The position numbers and the translations under genes were made by a program. Below are positions 54,770 through 64,000 of a DNA stretch of 64,000 bases, one piece after another; position 1 is the stretch's first letter, and each line of letters begins with the position of its first letter. Origin of the DNA: Eretmocerus hayati (Eukaryota > Arthropoda > Insecta > Hymenoptera > Aphelinidae); the NCBI GenBank assembly GCA_029851415.1, contig CM056743.1, positions 67,238,186 through 67,302,185 of the forward strand. Direction: 5' to 3'. The notes beneath the pieces are model-generated. The model was not told where the DNA came from. It searched no databases and saw only the letters and a program-made list of their open reading frames with translations.

Positions 54770-56274
54770 TATCTATTATGGGTCTCGATTCTATTCTTAA
54801 TATCAGCTTAGATCAAGAGAATATAACAAGAGGGATTGCTGAGTTGAAAGACTCGCTGGGTATAGGACCTGATGGGGTGCATGTTGAATGGGTAAAAGCT
54901 TGTAGTGTGGCCCTAATTGAACCATTGACAATACTTTTCAAACGCTCTCTGAAGGATGGTATTTCTCCTAGAATTTGGAAGAAGTCTTGGATTTTCCCAA
55001 TTCCTAAGGGTGGGGATAAACATCAAGTCTCTAATTATAGGCCAATATCAAAAGCTAGTGTACTGTCAAAAATCTTAGATTCCATTGTAAAGAAAAAATT
55101 CTCTAGGTACATCCTTACACTGTAAAAAAATTTTCCGAAAAACTTCAACCAACTGTTTGAATAAAAAATTCAACCAGCTGGTTGAATGGAAAATTCAACC
55201 GGTTTGGTTGAAAATTCAACTAGTTTATTCAACCAGCTGGTTGAATTTTTCATTCAACCAGTTGGTTGAAGTTTTTCTGAAAATTTTTTCACAGTGTACA
55301 TAGTTGAAGAACAGCATGGGTTCATGCCTATGAAATCAACAGTAACAAATCTTCTAAGCTTTACTGAGTATACATGTCAAGCAATGAGTAGAAATAATCA
55401 AGTAGATGTTATATACACTGACATGGTGAGAGCCTTTGACTCAGTAAATCACAATAAGTTATTGGAAGCACTAGCAAATTTGGGTGTAAGTGGGTCGCTA
55501 CTGGCTTGGATAAAATCATTCTTGACAGGCAGGATACAAAGTGTTCGAATTGGTGGGAAAGAATCCGAAAGCTTCAATGTCCACTCAGGTGATCCACAAG
55601 GGTCTCATACGGGTACTCTTTTCTTCAATGTCCTCATAAATACTGTTTCTAGAGTTATAGAAAATTCAAAATTTTTACTGTTTGCAGATGATTTGAGAAT
55701 GTTGAAAGAGATTACTTTAAGACTAGATTCTGATGAACTTCAAAAAGGTCTTGATAATTTAGTTGAGCGGGGTGATGTCTTAGGGATGGAATTTAGTGAA
55801 AAAAAATGCAAGACTATGTCCTTTTGTTCAATGAAACATTTAACCTTTCATTGTAACTACTCGCTGAAAGATCATCAATTGGATAGGGTAGATGAGTTCA
55901 AAGATCTTGGAGTAACATTTGATAGTAAATTGAAATTTGATAAGCACGTAAGAAATGTCAAAAATGAAGCTATGAGAATGCTTGCATTTGTAAAAAGAAA
56001 ATCAGCTAGTTTTAGACATCCCGAAACTCTGATTGATTTGTACATGACTTTAGTGAGATCCCAAATAAGTTATGCCTCTCAGGTATGGCTGCCTGCAGAA
56101 CAATACCTGATAAACGAAGTGGAATCTATACAGCACAAATTCCTCAGGTTTCTAGCATTTTTTAGCAGAACTCCACTACATCGTTTCCAACTTGGTCACA
56201 GTGAGATAGCGGGGAGATTTAGAATATTTAGCTTAGATCTTTTTTTCAGACATCAAGATATCCTGATGTTATAT
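54770..56274 (+). pseudogene. LINE B copy 4 reverse transcriptase
   Basis: RT motifs, nearly all intact: DSLGIGPDGVHVEWVKACS, WKKSWIFPIPKGGDK, SNYRPISKASVLSKILDS, then after the MITE VEEQHGFMPMKSTVTNL, VDVIYTDMVRAFDSVNH (motif A Asp), SGDPQGSHTGTLFFNVLIN (motif B; family usually GVPQGS), NSKFLLFADDLRML (intact catalytic FADD), DEFKDLGVTFDSKLKF, VRSQISYASQVWLP, QHKFLRFLAFFSRTPLHR. The frame is open on each side of the MITE. It would have been a functional polymerase before the insertions. Jockey/CR1-like APE LINE by appearance. Confidence 0.85.
55113..55296. mobile_element. Palindromic hAT-like MITE of 16-bp units
   Basis: Ends CACTGTAAAAAAATTTTC (55118) and the complement of CACTGTGAAAAAATTTTC (55296). 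The interior is built from variants of CAACCAGCTGGTTGAA, each itself a palindrome. The flanks TACAT (55108-55112 and 55297-55301) repeat. The duplication may originally have been 8 bp with later changes on the left. It splits the LINE RT between SRYI and VEEQHG. Confidence 0.75.
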
Positions 56275-58158
56275 CGTCGCCCCCGAAGAAGAAAAACACT
56301 TGCATACTATCAAGCGACGAAGACTAACACTTGCGTGTTAGTCACCGACGAAAAGTAACACGATATGTATCAAGCGTCGAAGAGTAGCACTTCTCCCGTA
56401 CCCGCCTCGAAGAATAACACTTGGTCGTGATCACCGCCGAAAAGTAACGTTTGCCGGATGCCCGGACGAAGAGAAACACCTGCCGGATGCCCCGACGAAG
56501 AAAAATACCTGCTGTATGCCCCGACGATAAAAAAACACCTGCCGTATGCCCGGACGAAGAAAAACACCTGCCGTATGCCCGGACGAAGAAAAACACCTGC
56601 CGTATGCCCGGACGAAGAAAAACACCTGCCGTATGCCCGGACGAAGAAAAACACCTGCCGTATGCCCGGACGAAGAAAAACACCTACCGTATGCCCGGAC
56701 GAAGAAAAACACCTACCGTGAGCCCCGACGAAAAAAAACACCTCTCATTATCGTTCGGCAAAGAGAACATCTGGGGATTTTTCATACTGTTAGGAGGCGC
56801 TCCAACTCATATTTGAAGGAAGAATTATGTCTGGGCGTTGCAGCAGCAGAGAACATCATCACCTCTGCCCCAAGCCAAGAACGTCTCGTAAATATCACCC
56901 ATTGCATGATTCTTACTGCTCACATTCATCAAAACTATTCTCTCTCTCTTTCTCCTGGAAATCTATACGATAATTCTAGTCCATCGTAAATTTTTTTGTT
57001 TTTTTCACTTGAAACACCCCCGCAATTATTGCATAGTGTAAGGCAGCTGTATCTTCTTCCTCATTTCCTCATTTCCTGAATTTTTTCTTATCGAAGGACG
57101 TTCAGATCACGGTACACTTGTCAATCGAATTCCTGAACTCGAGATCAAATTTAGGAGGTCTCAGAAGTTATTTGGTTTTGTTCTTGTCTGGATTTGTTAT
57201 AACACTCCAAAATTATTAATCTTCGAAAAAGACCATGTCACGGTCTAGTCTATATATTGGAGAGCTTCACGTGTCGCTCACAAAAAATCATATCTCAGAT
57301 TCTTCTCTTGGTTCCAAGTCAGTTCGAAGGTAGACAATAAGATTGCTTCTCTTACCTGTAAGATTCTATGATTCCCTTCAAGCGTGCATTCGTGTATCGT
57401 TTTGGACTTACAATAAGTATTTCTAACAAGGAAAGGGGTTTCTCGGTACAGTGCGCATGCTTCGATCTAAGTTACAAGTACTGACAGGATTATTGCGTGA
57501 TTTAAAATGTCTATGACAATATTGCATTTGAATAAAGTTTTCAATTTATAGCTGCTTTCTATGGGGGGAAATATCGAATACACGAAGGACTGAATTTCTA
57601 GGAGTCCTATTCTCAACATTTTATTCGAAAGTATGTTTTGTTGTCACATATTATGTTCGCAGGAAAAAACTTCAGTTGTCAACGTTTTCTTGCCTTCAAA
57701 GTTTTGCTTTGCTCATTTTTCGCAGATTCATTGTTAGACTACTTATTCGTTGTTATTCGTTGTTAGATACATTGATATTCCCTGACAGAAAACATTGAAA
57801 TTATCATTTTTTCAGAGATAACTCCGGTTATTACCACCAGGTGTTTTCCTTCGTCGGGGCATACGGCAGGTGTTTTTTTTCGTCGGGGCATACGGCACGT
57901 GTTCTTCTTCGTCCGAGCTTCCGGCAAATGTTACTTTTCGTCGCTACAACGGGCAACGTGTTCATATTCGCCGGTAGTTACAAGCGGGTGTTACTATTCG
58001 TCGGAAGCTACTGCCGGGCGTTATTTTTCGTCGCTGGTTAGAAATACGTGTTAATCTTCGTCCTGGGATACAGATGGTGTTTCTTTTCATGCACGCATCC
58101 AGAAGGTGTTACTCTTCACCGGTAATCCAGAAAGTGTTTTTCTTCTTCGGGGGCGACG
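56275..58158. mobile_element. FB-like foldback with tandem 29-bp repeats in its termini
   Basis: Outer ends CGTCGCCCCCGAAGAAGAAA are exact inverted copies. A perfect ATAT duplication flanks the element (56271-56274 and 58159-58162), and the LINE frame (LMLYKIL) is restored without it. The left terminus (56275-56750) is about 16 head-to-tail units of about 29 bp, consensus GACGAAGAAAAACACCTGCC plus GTATGCCCG. The right terminus (57838-58158) holds about 11 inverted units. Inner left units are identical and outer ones diverged. The 1.09 kb centre (56751-57837) has no recognisable transposase. Modular repeat termini recall Drosophila FB and Galileo elements. Confidence 0.85.
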
Positions 58159-58284
58159 ATATAAGATACTCCGGAACTATGTGAAAACTCCATATTTGTT
58201 GAGCCAAATTGATATGAAGGTTCCTGATATTAGAATAAGAGTTAACACTGAATTGTTCAAGTGTAAAAAAATAAGTTTTTGCAA

Positions 58285-58815
58285 CTGTGTGCGCGACGTT
58301 GTAAAAAAATGAGACTTCTCTTCATTATTCACAGTGCGAGAAGTAATGCGTGAATGACTTCTCGCACAGTTTTACATTCATGCACTGGTGAAGTGTGCGT
58401 GAATGTAACTTCTCGGTCTAATGCATTTTCATTCACGCACAGTTCCAAAATATGATGTCACGTCATCCCTCTGAATTTGGCCTTTCTTGGAGACTTCGTT
58501 TTCGAGATGATCTTGCTCGGACAGTGGTGCATTTAATTACAACTTCGCGCACAGTTGCAAAAAATAGTATACGCAACACGTGCGAGAAGTTTCCACACAC
58601 GTTGCCAACTCGCGCGAGAAGTAACATTCACGCACACTTCGAAACTTCTCACACACCCAGAAGTACATATTCACGCACGCTTGCTTCGCGAGCGTGCGTA
58701 AATATGTTCTTCTGGCTGTGCGAGAAGTTCCAAAGTGTGCGTGAATATTAACTTCTCGCACTCATTTGGCAACTTGTGCGGAAATTGACCTTCTCGCACT
58801 TGTTGCGTAATATAC
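58285..58815. mobile_element. Motif-dense insert in LINE B copy 4
   Basis: Foreign DNA within the LINE C-terminal coding region. It carries about nine copies of GTGCGAGAAGT/ACTTCTCGCAC in both orientations, many TTCACGCAC motifs and a perfect palindrome around 58673-58702 (CACGCACGCTTGC and its complement). The ends share GCAAC near TGTGCG. It is a likely non-autonomous DNA element; the superfamily was not determined. Confidence 0.55.
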
Positions 58816-59158
58816 TATTATTTATTTCAAAAAGATCTCCAATTATCAGATTGCAGTCATTATGTCATGACAATTATGAGTGGTTTGACTATACATCACA
58901 CACAAAGATCTCAGCAATGAAAATAATTGCCAGACAAAATATTCTTATTTATCAATGATGCAATGAATCTATTCATATAGCTTAGGTAAATGATACCACC
59001 TTGATAGTGTGAGTTATTCTGTGAATTATAAGAGGTCATTAGACCGTATATCCAATAAAATAGAATAAAATGAAATAAAATATCTTTCACAATCTTCGAC
59101 AACCATTTTTCTCTCTTTTTTCTTGTTTGAATTATTCTATCAGCATTTCCTTACCCTA

Positions 59159-61343
59159 CACGGTGTGCCTGAACGCATTTCCTTTCAAAGTGGAAACTTC
59201 CTCTGAGATTATTTTGGTTTCTGATTCTACATATTTGGGGCATCATTTTCCCACAGGAATTAAAATCGCGGGCTGAGCCCATTTGAAGGAATGTCGTTTG
59301 GAACATTCTTCGGACCCAGTCTAGGAACGCCCAAGTAATATGGCTCATGCCTCGTTGGATATGAGCCCAAAATCAAGTTTCTTCACTTCCGAACACTAGT
59401 TTTCAGAAAATGTGACCACTTTGGCTCCTTTTGAAGCTTGTTGAGGTTGGGCACGTACCCTGAAAACCCTTCAAAAATGCAAAAAACCAATCTCTTGATG
59501 TCTCATTTGAGGTATGTCTCCTACGATAAATCAAGATGAAAAGTTTGAGCGAGCCGTGTCGTTTGGATAGCAACGTGACCTTGCCGTCTTTTTATGTACA
59601 ATCTGGTATACACAACGGAGCAGCTCGTACACGCACACGCACACGCTCACACACACACGCTCTCCGCGTGCAGAAAATAAACATTGCACGCGCACGAAAA
59701 TCACGAACTATTCGATCCCTCGTGTGAACGAAATAAATGGGCACGGGTCCCTATTTTTGGCAAGGATCTAGACAAGACTTGAATCAATGACATATCAATT
59801 CTTCAGCGAGTTCTCTGGAGAATTGTCAGAGCCCAAAAAGTTGCCTTCTGCTGCGCCCTTCCTATCCTCCGCGTGTTACGAGCTCGAACTTTCGACATCG
59901 AAAACTCGAAAACAAAATGGACAGGCTCCTTGAGATTTCAGCAGAAGGTGTGTTATGGATAGTTGAACCACCACACAAATTCCCAGAAGATTCTCTAAAT
60001 GTCAAAAAACTCGGAGACATACCTTAAGATTCCTTGGGTAGATGGGGCAAAAAATGTACTTTTTCAGTAATATAGGCGTAGAATCGGCGAGAAACCGGAT
60101 TTCTTCTATTTTGTGAGAAGCATTTCAAAGTTCGGACGAAGACAAAAAGAATGGGGAGAACTACGTTAAATATTGATTGAATCAATCTCATTTGGCATAG
60201 CTTCGAGTGATTAAGATAAAATGAGTCGAAAGTGCCGAATATCGCTAGTAATGTTGTAAGAAAGGTGCGGGTCATTTCAGATCAGCCCAAAGCATTGATT
60301 TCCTCACATTTTAACGTAACAAACATGAAAAAAATACGTGTCAAGGTTTGCAAGCTGAAACATTTGAGAACTCGAGTCGGGGCATATTAGGGAATGGGGG
60401 CATTCTAGGCACACTTACCTTATAACACATTTAGGAACGTGAAAGAAGTTATTTCCTGTTTCTTCAATAATTTTTCACGTTGTACTGATGAAATTCCCGA
60501 AATAGTCAAAATCGTGGGTTTTCATTGAAACCGGACCATTTCAAAGCATCCACCTGATCCACTCTGAGTTGTTTGTATGACGAACTGAGTAAACGGATGA
60601 TTAGATTCTTAATGAAGAACAGATTGTTTCGGTCAGTCAAACGTCAAGTAAGCTTATCAGACACCTACCTCCAACATGACTCCCTGGCCCCGAGATGTGC
60701 TTGGTCTCGTAACCAAAAGGTCGTGAATTCGGATCCCACTCTCGGCAAAATTTACGAGTTATGTAGGAGAGTTTTTTTCAGTTCTTTTACCGTAAAATAG
60801 TGATGCATCGACGTAACAAATTCTTCGCCATTACCTGAACACCACAAAAAACCATTATGATTTTATTGGAACTCGTTATAATGTACATTACAATTTCCAT
60901 CACGAAAGACATCGTGATGAACATTGTGATGTCCATCACAAGATCATTTCCAATGGGGCGTCTTGGAGAGCCCAAAAGATAGATGGTCATTTCTTGAATG
61001 AGACATCAAGACATTGGTTTTTGCATTTTTGAAGGGTTCTTAGGGTACATGCCTAACCCCAACAAGCCTCAGAGGTATCCAAAGCGGTCACATTTTCTGA
61101 AAACTAGTGTTAGAAAGTGAAGAAACTTGATTTTGGGCTCATATCCAACGAGGGATGAGCCATACCACCTGCGCATTCCCAGACTGGGTCCGAAAAATGT
61201 TCCAAACGACATTCCTCCGAAAGGGCTCAGCCGTCGATTTTAATTTTTGTGGGGAAATGATGTCCCAAAAATCTAGAATCAGAAACCGAAATGATCTCAG
61301 AGGGAGTTTTCACTTTGAAAAAAATGCGTTCAGGCACACCGTG
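59159..61343. mobile_element. 2.2 kb inverted-repeat element, CCTA TSD
   Basis: Arms of about 355 bp (59159-59515 and 60993-61343) begin CACGGTGTGCCTGAACGCAT and are about 88% complementary. CCTA flanks both ends (59155-59158 and 61344-61347). The interior has a CA-rich microsatellite (59634-59660), a diverged block shared with 19820-19925 (at 60316-60420), and a tRNA-like patch. There is no transposase. A CAC terminus with 4-bp duplication would suit the CMC/Chapaev group, but this is tentative. Confidence 0.75.
60665..60765 (+). repeat. tRNA-like SINE head candidate
   Basis: GTCGTGAATTCGGATCCCAC resembles a TpsiC arm with a B-box-like core, preceded by an anticodon-arm-like segment (CTTGGTCTCGTAACC). 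The A box is poor. It is not a functional tRNA and may be a second SINE fragment. Confidence 0.3.
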
Positions 61344-61456
61344 CCTATGATCATGTCTCACTCACTCTAAGTTTGTGACGGCTGATTATATCCGTCTCCC
61401 TCTCTCCTAGACCAAATACGATTCTAAGGTATGATATCTATATAGTTTATGTTACA

Positions 61457-62723
61457 GCTGACCAATTTCATGTAAGATCAGACAGTCGAAAATTGCTCAA
61501 AACTCAAATCTCTTCCAGGATGGAATATCTGTTTCTTAGGACAAATTAACAAGACACGTATTTTTGCGTTTTGTCCTATCATGCTATGACTCGAAGTTAT
61601 CGGAATTTTTCCATTCAAGGGGCATTTCGTGAAATTAGCAACTTTTGATCGATATAGATGCGATTCTCCGTGTGTAATGACCTTCGTGGAGATAAGACTT
61701 GTTCAGGGGGGTCAAGTAAGTTATATTGTACCAGAAAATCTTGGTACAGAAACACAATCAGTGAGCGGGATCCACAAAAATTGATTTTGGCCGAAATCGA
61801 GGGAAGTTGAATAGCTCAAAATCATCATCCTCAATTTTGATGGTAAATCTTCTGTAAACTCGTTGAAATATGAGGAACACAACGTTCTTGATCCGGTTTG
61901 CGGGACGTGGCGCAGAGTGGCGCTAAAGATCATTTTCTGGATTTTATTGTTAGAACTTGTTTTTTGAGATTGTGTATGTAATACTATGATGCTTGGATGC
62001 TATCAAATATAAGTTTGACTCATCTATGATATAAGACTTGTGTTAGTATTCGCCACAAGTATGGCGTAGAGTATGTCCTGTCTTTCAGATGGAATGAATG
62101 CAATGAGGAACGAGGAAATCAATTTTCAACAGCCATTAGCGTGGATAGAAGCGTCCAAGTATCGACGGAGCACTCCACGGACTCATTACGAACTCAACCT
62201 GTCCGAACGATCATGAACAGAAAATTTTAACGATTAAATCCTGGAAATGGTCTTCAGCGCCACTCTGCGCCACGTCGGGCAAACCGGACCAAGTACATTT
62301 TGTTCCTCATGTTTCAACGAGTTCACAGAAAATTTCCCATCAAAATTGAGGATGATTATCTTAAGTTGATAAACTTTCCTCGATTCCGGCCAAAATCAAT
62401 TTTTGTGGATCCCGCTCACTAATTGTGTTTCTGTACCAAGATTTTCTAGTACAATATAACTTACTTGACTCCCCTGAACAAGTCTTATCTCCACGAAGGC
62501 CATTACACACGGGAAATTGCATCTATATCGATCAAAAGTTGCTAATTTCACGAAATGCCCCTTGAATGAAAAAATTTCGATAACTTCGAATCAGAGGATG
62601 ATAGGGTAGAACGCAAAAATACGTGTCTCGTTAATTTGTCCTAAGAAACATATATTCCATCCTGGAAGAGATTTGAGACTAGAGCAATTTTGGACTTTCT
62701 GATCTTACATGGAATTGGTCAGC
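61457..62723. mobile_element. 1.27 kb foldback, TACA TSD
   Basis: Arms 61457 to about 61940 and about 62245-62723 start GCTGACCAATT and are about 88% complementary, with landmarks CGTATTTTTGCGTT, GGTGTAATGACCTTCGT-like text and CGCAGAGTGGCGCT. The loop is about 300 bp. A perfect TACA repeat flanks both ends (61453-61456 and 62724-62727). There is no ORF. Confidence 0.8.
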
Positions 62724-62794
62724 TACAGCAGTAGAGAAGGAGAGGGCAGTTTGAAGGTAAGAGAGAGAGGAAGAGAGAGAGAGAGAGAAAACAG

Positions 62795-63240
62795 AGGAGG
62801 TCCAAATGGTTCCAGGAAGAACATGATGCACTGTAGAGGGGAGAAAGAAAAGAGAAGATCGAAGACCGAAGATCGAAGACTGAAGAAAGAAGAAAGAAGA
62901 AAGAAGAACAAAGAGATTGAAGAAGATCGAAGAAGGAGAAACAACACCTGCGAGTCGTGAGAAGAGAGACGCTCGATCCTGAGCCCGAGACATCGCCGGC
63001 CCCGAAATAATGCTCACGCGGTGCCGGGGCCGGATTGGTAAGTTGGTGGATTTCTCCCTTGTCCGATGGCCAGCGCCAATGGGGAAGGGAGAGAGAGTTT
63101 ATCCGGTACGGATGGCCGAATCGATGCGGATTCCAGCCCGGAAGCTTCGAGAAGTATCAGCCAGGCGTGATCGTCCGTCCGGAACCTCTCTATAGCTACA
63201 TCGCAGCGTATTCCCCCTACAACCACTTGAAGAAAAAAAA
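62795..63240 (+). mobile_element. R1-like LINE 3' end, second copy
   Basis: Matches the 3' untranslated region of the R1-like element at 44485-44930: GAGGTCCAAATGGTTCCAGG, GAAGATCGAAGA repeats, AACACCTGCGAGTCGTGAG, ATGCTCACGCGGTGCCGGGG, and CATCGCAGCGTATTC to an A-rich tail (AAGAAAAAAAATAAAAAG). Identity is about 88% by eye. No coding sequence is retained. A (GA)n tract lies directly 5' of it. Confidence 0.75.
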
Positions 63241-64000
63241 TAAAAAGAGAGAGAGAGCACCCCATACCCAGACGAGCTCGCGTGGGCCGAAGCAACAGCC
63301 GTTCGGCTCCGCGCTCCCTCCCGTCACGCCCCGTTTTCATCATCGCCACGCCGCCAGCGGCCAGACTGTCGTTCGTTATAGAGAGAGCACGTGCCGTCGC
63401 TCCCTCCGATTCTTGCTCCGTTTCGCCGCGCATATTCTCGTCGTCGTCGCAACAAGTCTCGGTACGCGCACGCCCCGGGTATTCAGTGCAGTGCTCCCAC
63501 GACAGACCCTGCCGTTTTGTGAGCTCCAGGACGAGCCCGGAAGAGCGACATTCCCCTGACCAAGCGAGGTCAAATCGTCGACCGCACCAGGTCAAAGTTA
63601 AACGACCGTCTCGAGGTTTACCGGCGCTCCGTGGTCGATCTGCGCCCTGTAGCCGACGTCATCAGCGAGCCTCGACTTCAACATTTCTGTAAGTGCCAAA
63701 TCGATCTCTCGCTCTCTCTTTCTCTCTGTTGCCTCTATTGTAGATATAATTTCCTCCTCGTGCACTCCTCCTCTCGCGCTCAAGCTCGTTTGCATCTTGT
63801 GGTCACTCGACCTCTACCCCTTGTAAATATCCATGTGATGACTCTTCTTCCCTTTTATCCCATTAAAGCCAAGGTACTCGAACTTGCTCCCACGTTACAT
63901 CATTCGGCTCTCCTCCTTTTGCACAAATGTACGGAGTAGTAACCTACGAAATTCGAACCAGGTGATGCCTAGATACGACTGGATAAATCCAGTCATATGG
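63241..64000 (+). promoter_or_regulatory. CpG-rich block with donor-like site
   Basis: GC- and CpG-rich from 63270 to 63690, then CT-rich. A TCAGTGCAGT initiator-like site lies at 63482 and a good donor TTTCT/GTAAGTG at 63689. This may be a promoter and untranslated first exon of a plus-strand host gene. No coding frame is convincing: the overlapping 174- and 193-codon frames on opposite strands are low complexity. Confidence 0.3.

Larger units (their letters stand above)
54770..59090 (+). mobile_element. LINE family B, copy 4, with three inserts
   Basis: The best-preserved B-family RT in the window. Order: RT fingers (54770-55112), hAT-like MITE (about 55113-55296), RT palm and thumb (55297-56274), 1.88 kb foldback (56275-58158), C-terminus (58159 to about 58280), motif-rich insert (about 58285-58815), last residues to 58958, and a 3' end with GGTC-ATTA-GACC (59034-59045) and an AATAAAATAGAATAAAA tail. 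The 5' end is truncated. Confidence 0.85.

Noticed and set aside
56455..56735. CRISPR-like array of near-identical 29-bp repeats
   Set aside because: Units are strictly head-to-tail with no unique spacers, an inverted array exists at 57838-58158, and the context is a eukaryotic LINE. This is the terminus of a foldback transposon.
56342..56989. Several overlapping ORFs with repeated amino-acid phrases on both strands
   Set aside because: They are forced translations of the 29-bp tandem repeat (not a multiple of three, so all frames look repetitive). There is no evidence of a protein.
63014..63595. 193-codon minus-strand ORF
   Set aside because: It crosses the end of the R1-like 3' UTR copy into unrelated CpG-rich DNA and has no domain. 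The open frame is explained by GC richness.

Overview
This window is eukaryotic, and I read it as repeat-dense genomic DNA of an insect or another arthropod. Hymenoptera-like is a guess based on the transposon mix and the style of one Nup98 N-terminus. I see no operons, no bacterial start signals, no rRNA and no functional tRNA. Nearly every long reading frame belongs to a transposable element, and most of these are broken. The best host-gene candidate is the first two coding exons of nucleoporin Nup98 (minus strand, 16092 to 15761). A possible first coding exon lies at 53547-53598, and CpG-rich, promoter-like DNA lies near 52700-53560 and 63250-63690.

Layout. 1-2500: fragments of two LTR-retrotransposon pol/gag regions and a PHD-like ORF. 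2516-4760: a minus-strand jockey-type LINE whose 3' end is an (ATCA)n run. 6283-10960: a decayed DNA transposon with a THAP plus DDE transposase on + and a convergent YqaJ-type nuclease on -. 13500-15620: a MITE and a 1.3 kb inverted duplication. 15761-16092: Nup98 exons. 16450-25000: a mosaic of direct and inverted repeats holding a tRNA-derived SINE, a 5'-truncated LINE tail (20104-20727) and a 1.1 kb Tc1/mariner-type foldback (23462-24554). 26330-27285: another foldback. 30215-36385: a minus-strand Gypsy-type element with LTR, gag, protease and part of RT, interrupted by a 1.43 kb foldback and partly inverted. 36440-40340: LINE family B, copy 1. 40700-48297: LINE family A, with three ORFs and a nested R1-like LINE. 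49350-50222 and 51590-51885: further family B copies. 54770-59090: family B copy 4, split by three insertions, one of them a foldback whose inverted termini are tandem 29-bp repeats. 59159-61343 and 61457-62723: two more foldbacks. 62795-63240: a second 3' end of the R1-like LINE.

Themes. (1) Nested insertions can be ordered in time, because several host elements regain their reading frame or match an 'empty' paralogue once the insert is ignored. (2) Seven inverted-repeat elements of about 0.95-2.2 kb crowd into 64 kb, and four of them have perfect 4-bp target duplications. (3) Both main LINE families end in a short stem-loop just before a simple-sequence tail, which probably marks the RNA for its own reverse transcriptase. 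(4) Family A carries an extra coiled-coil ORF after the RT ORF; a second truncated copy shows that this ORF really is the 3' part of the element. This is my best candidate for something undescribed. All readings were made by eye, and percentages are hand estimates.
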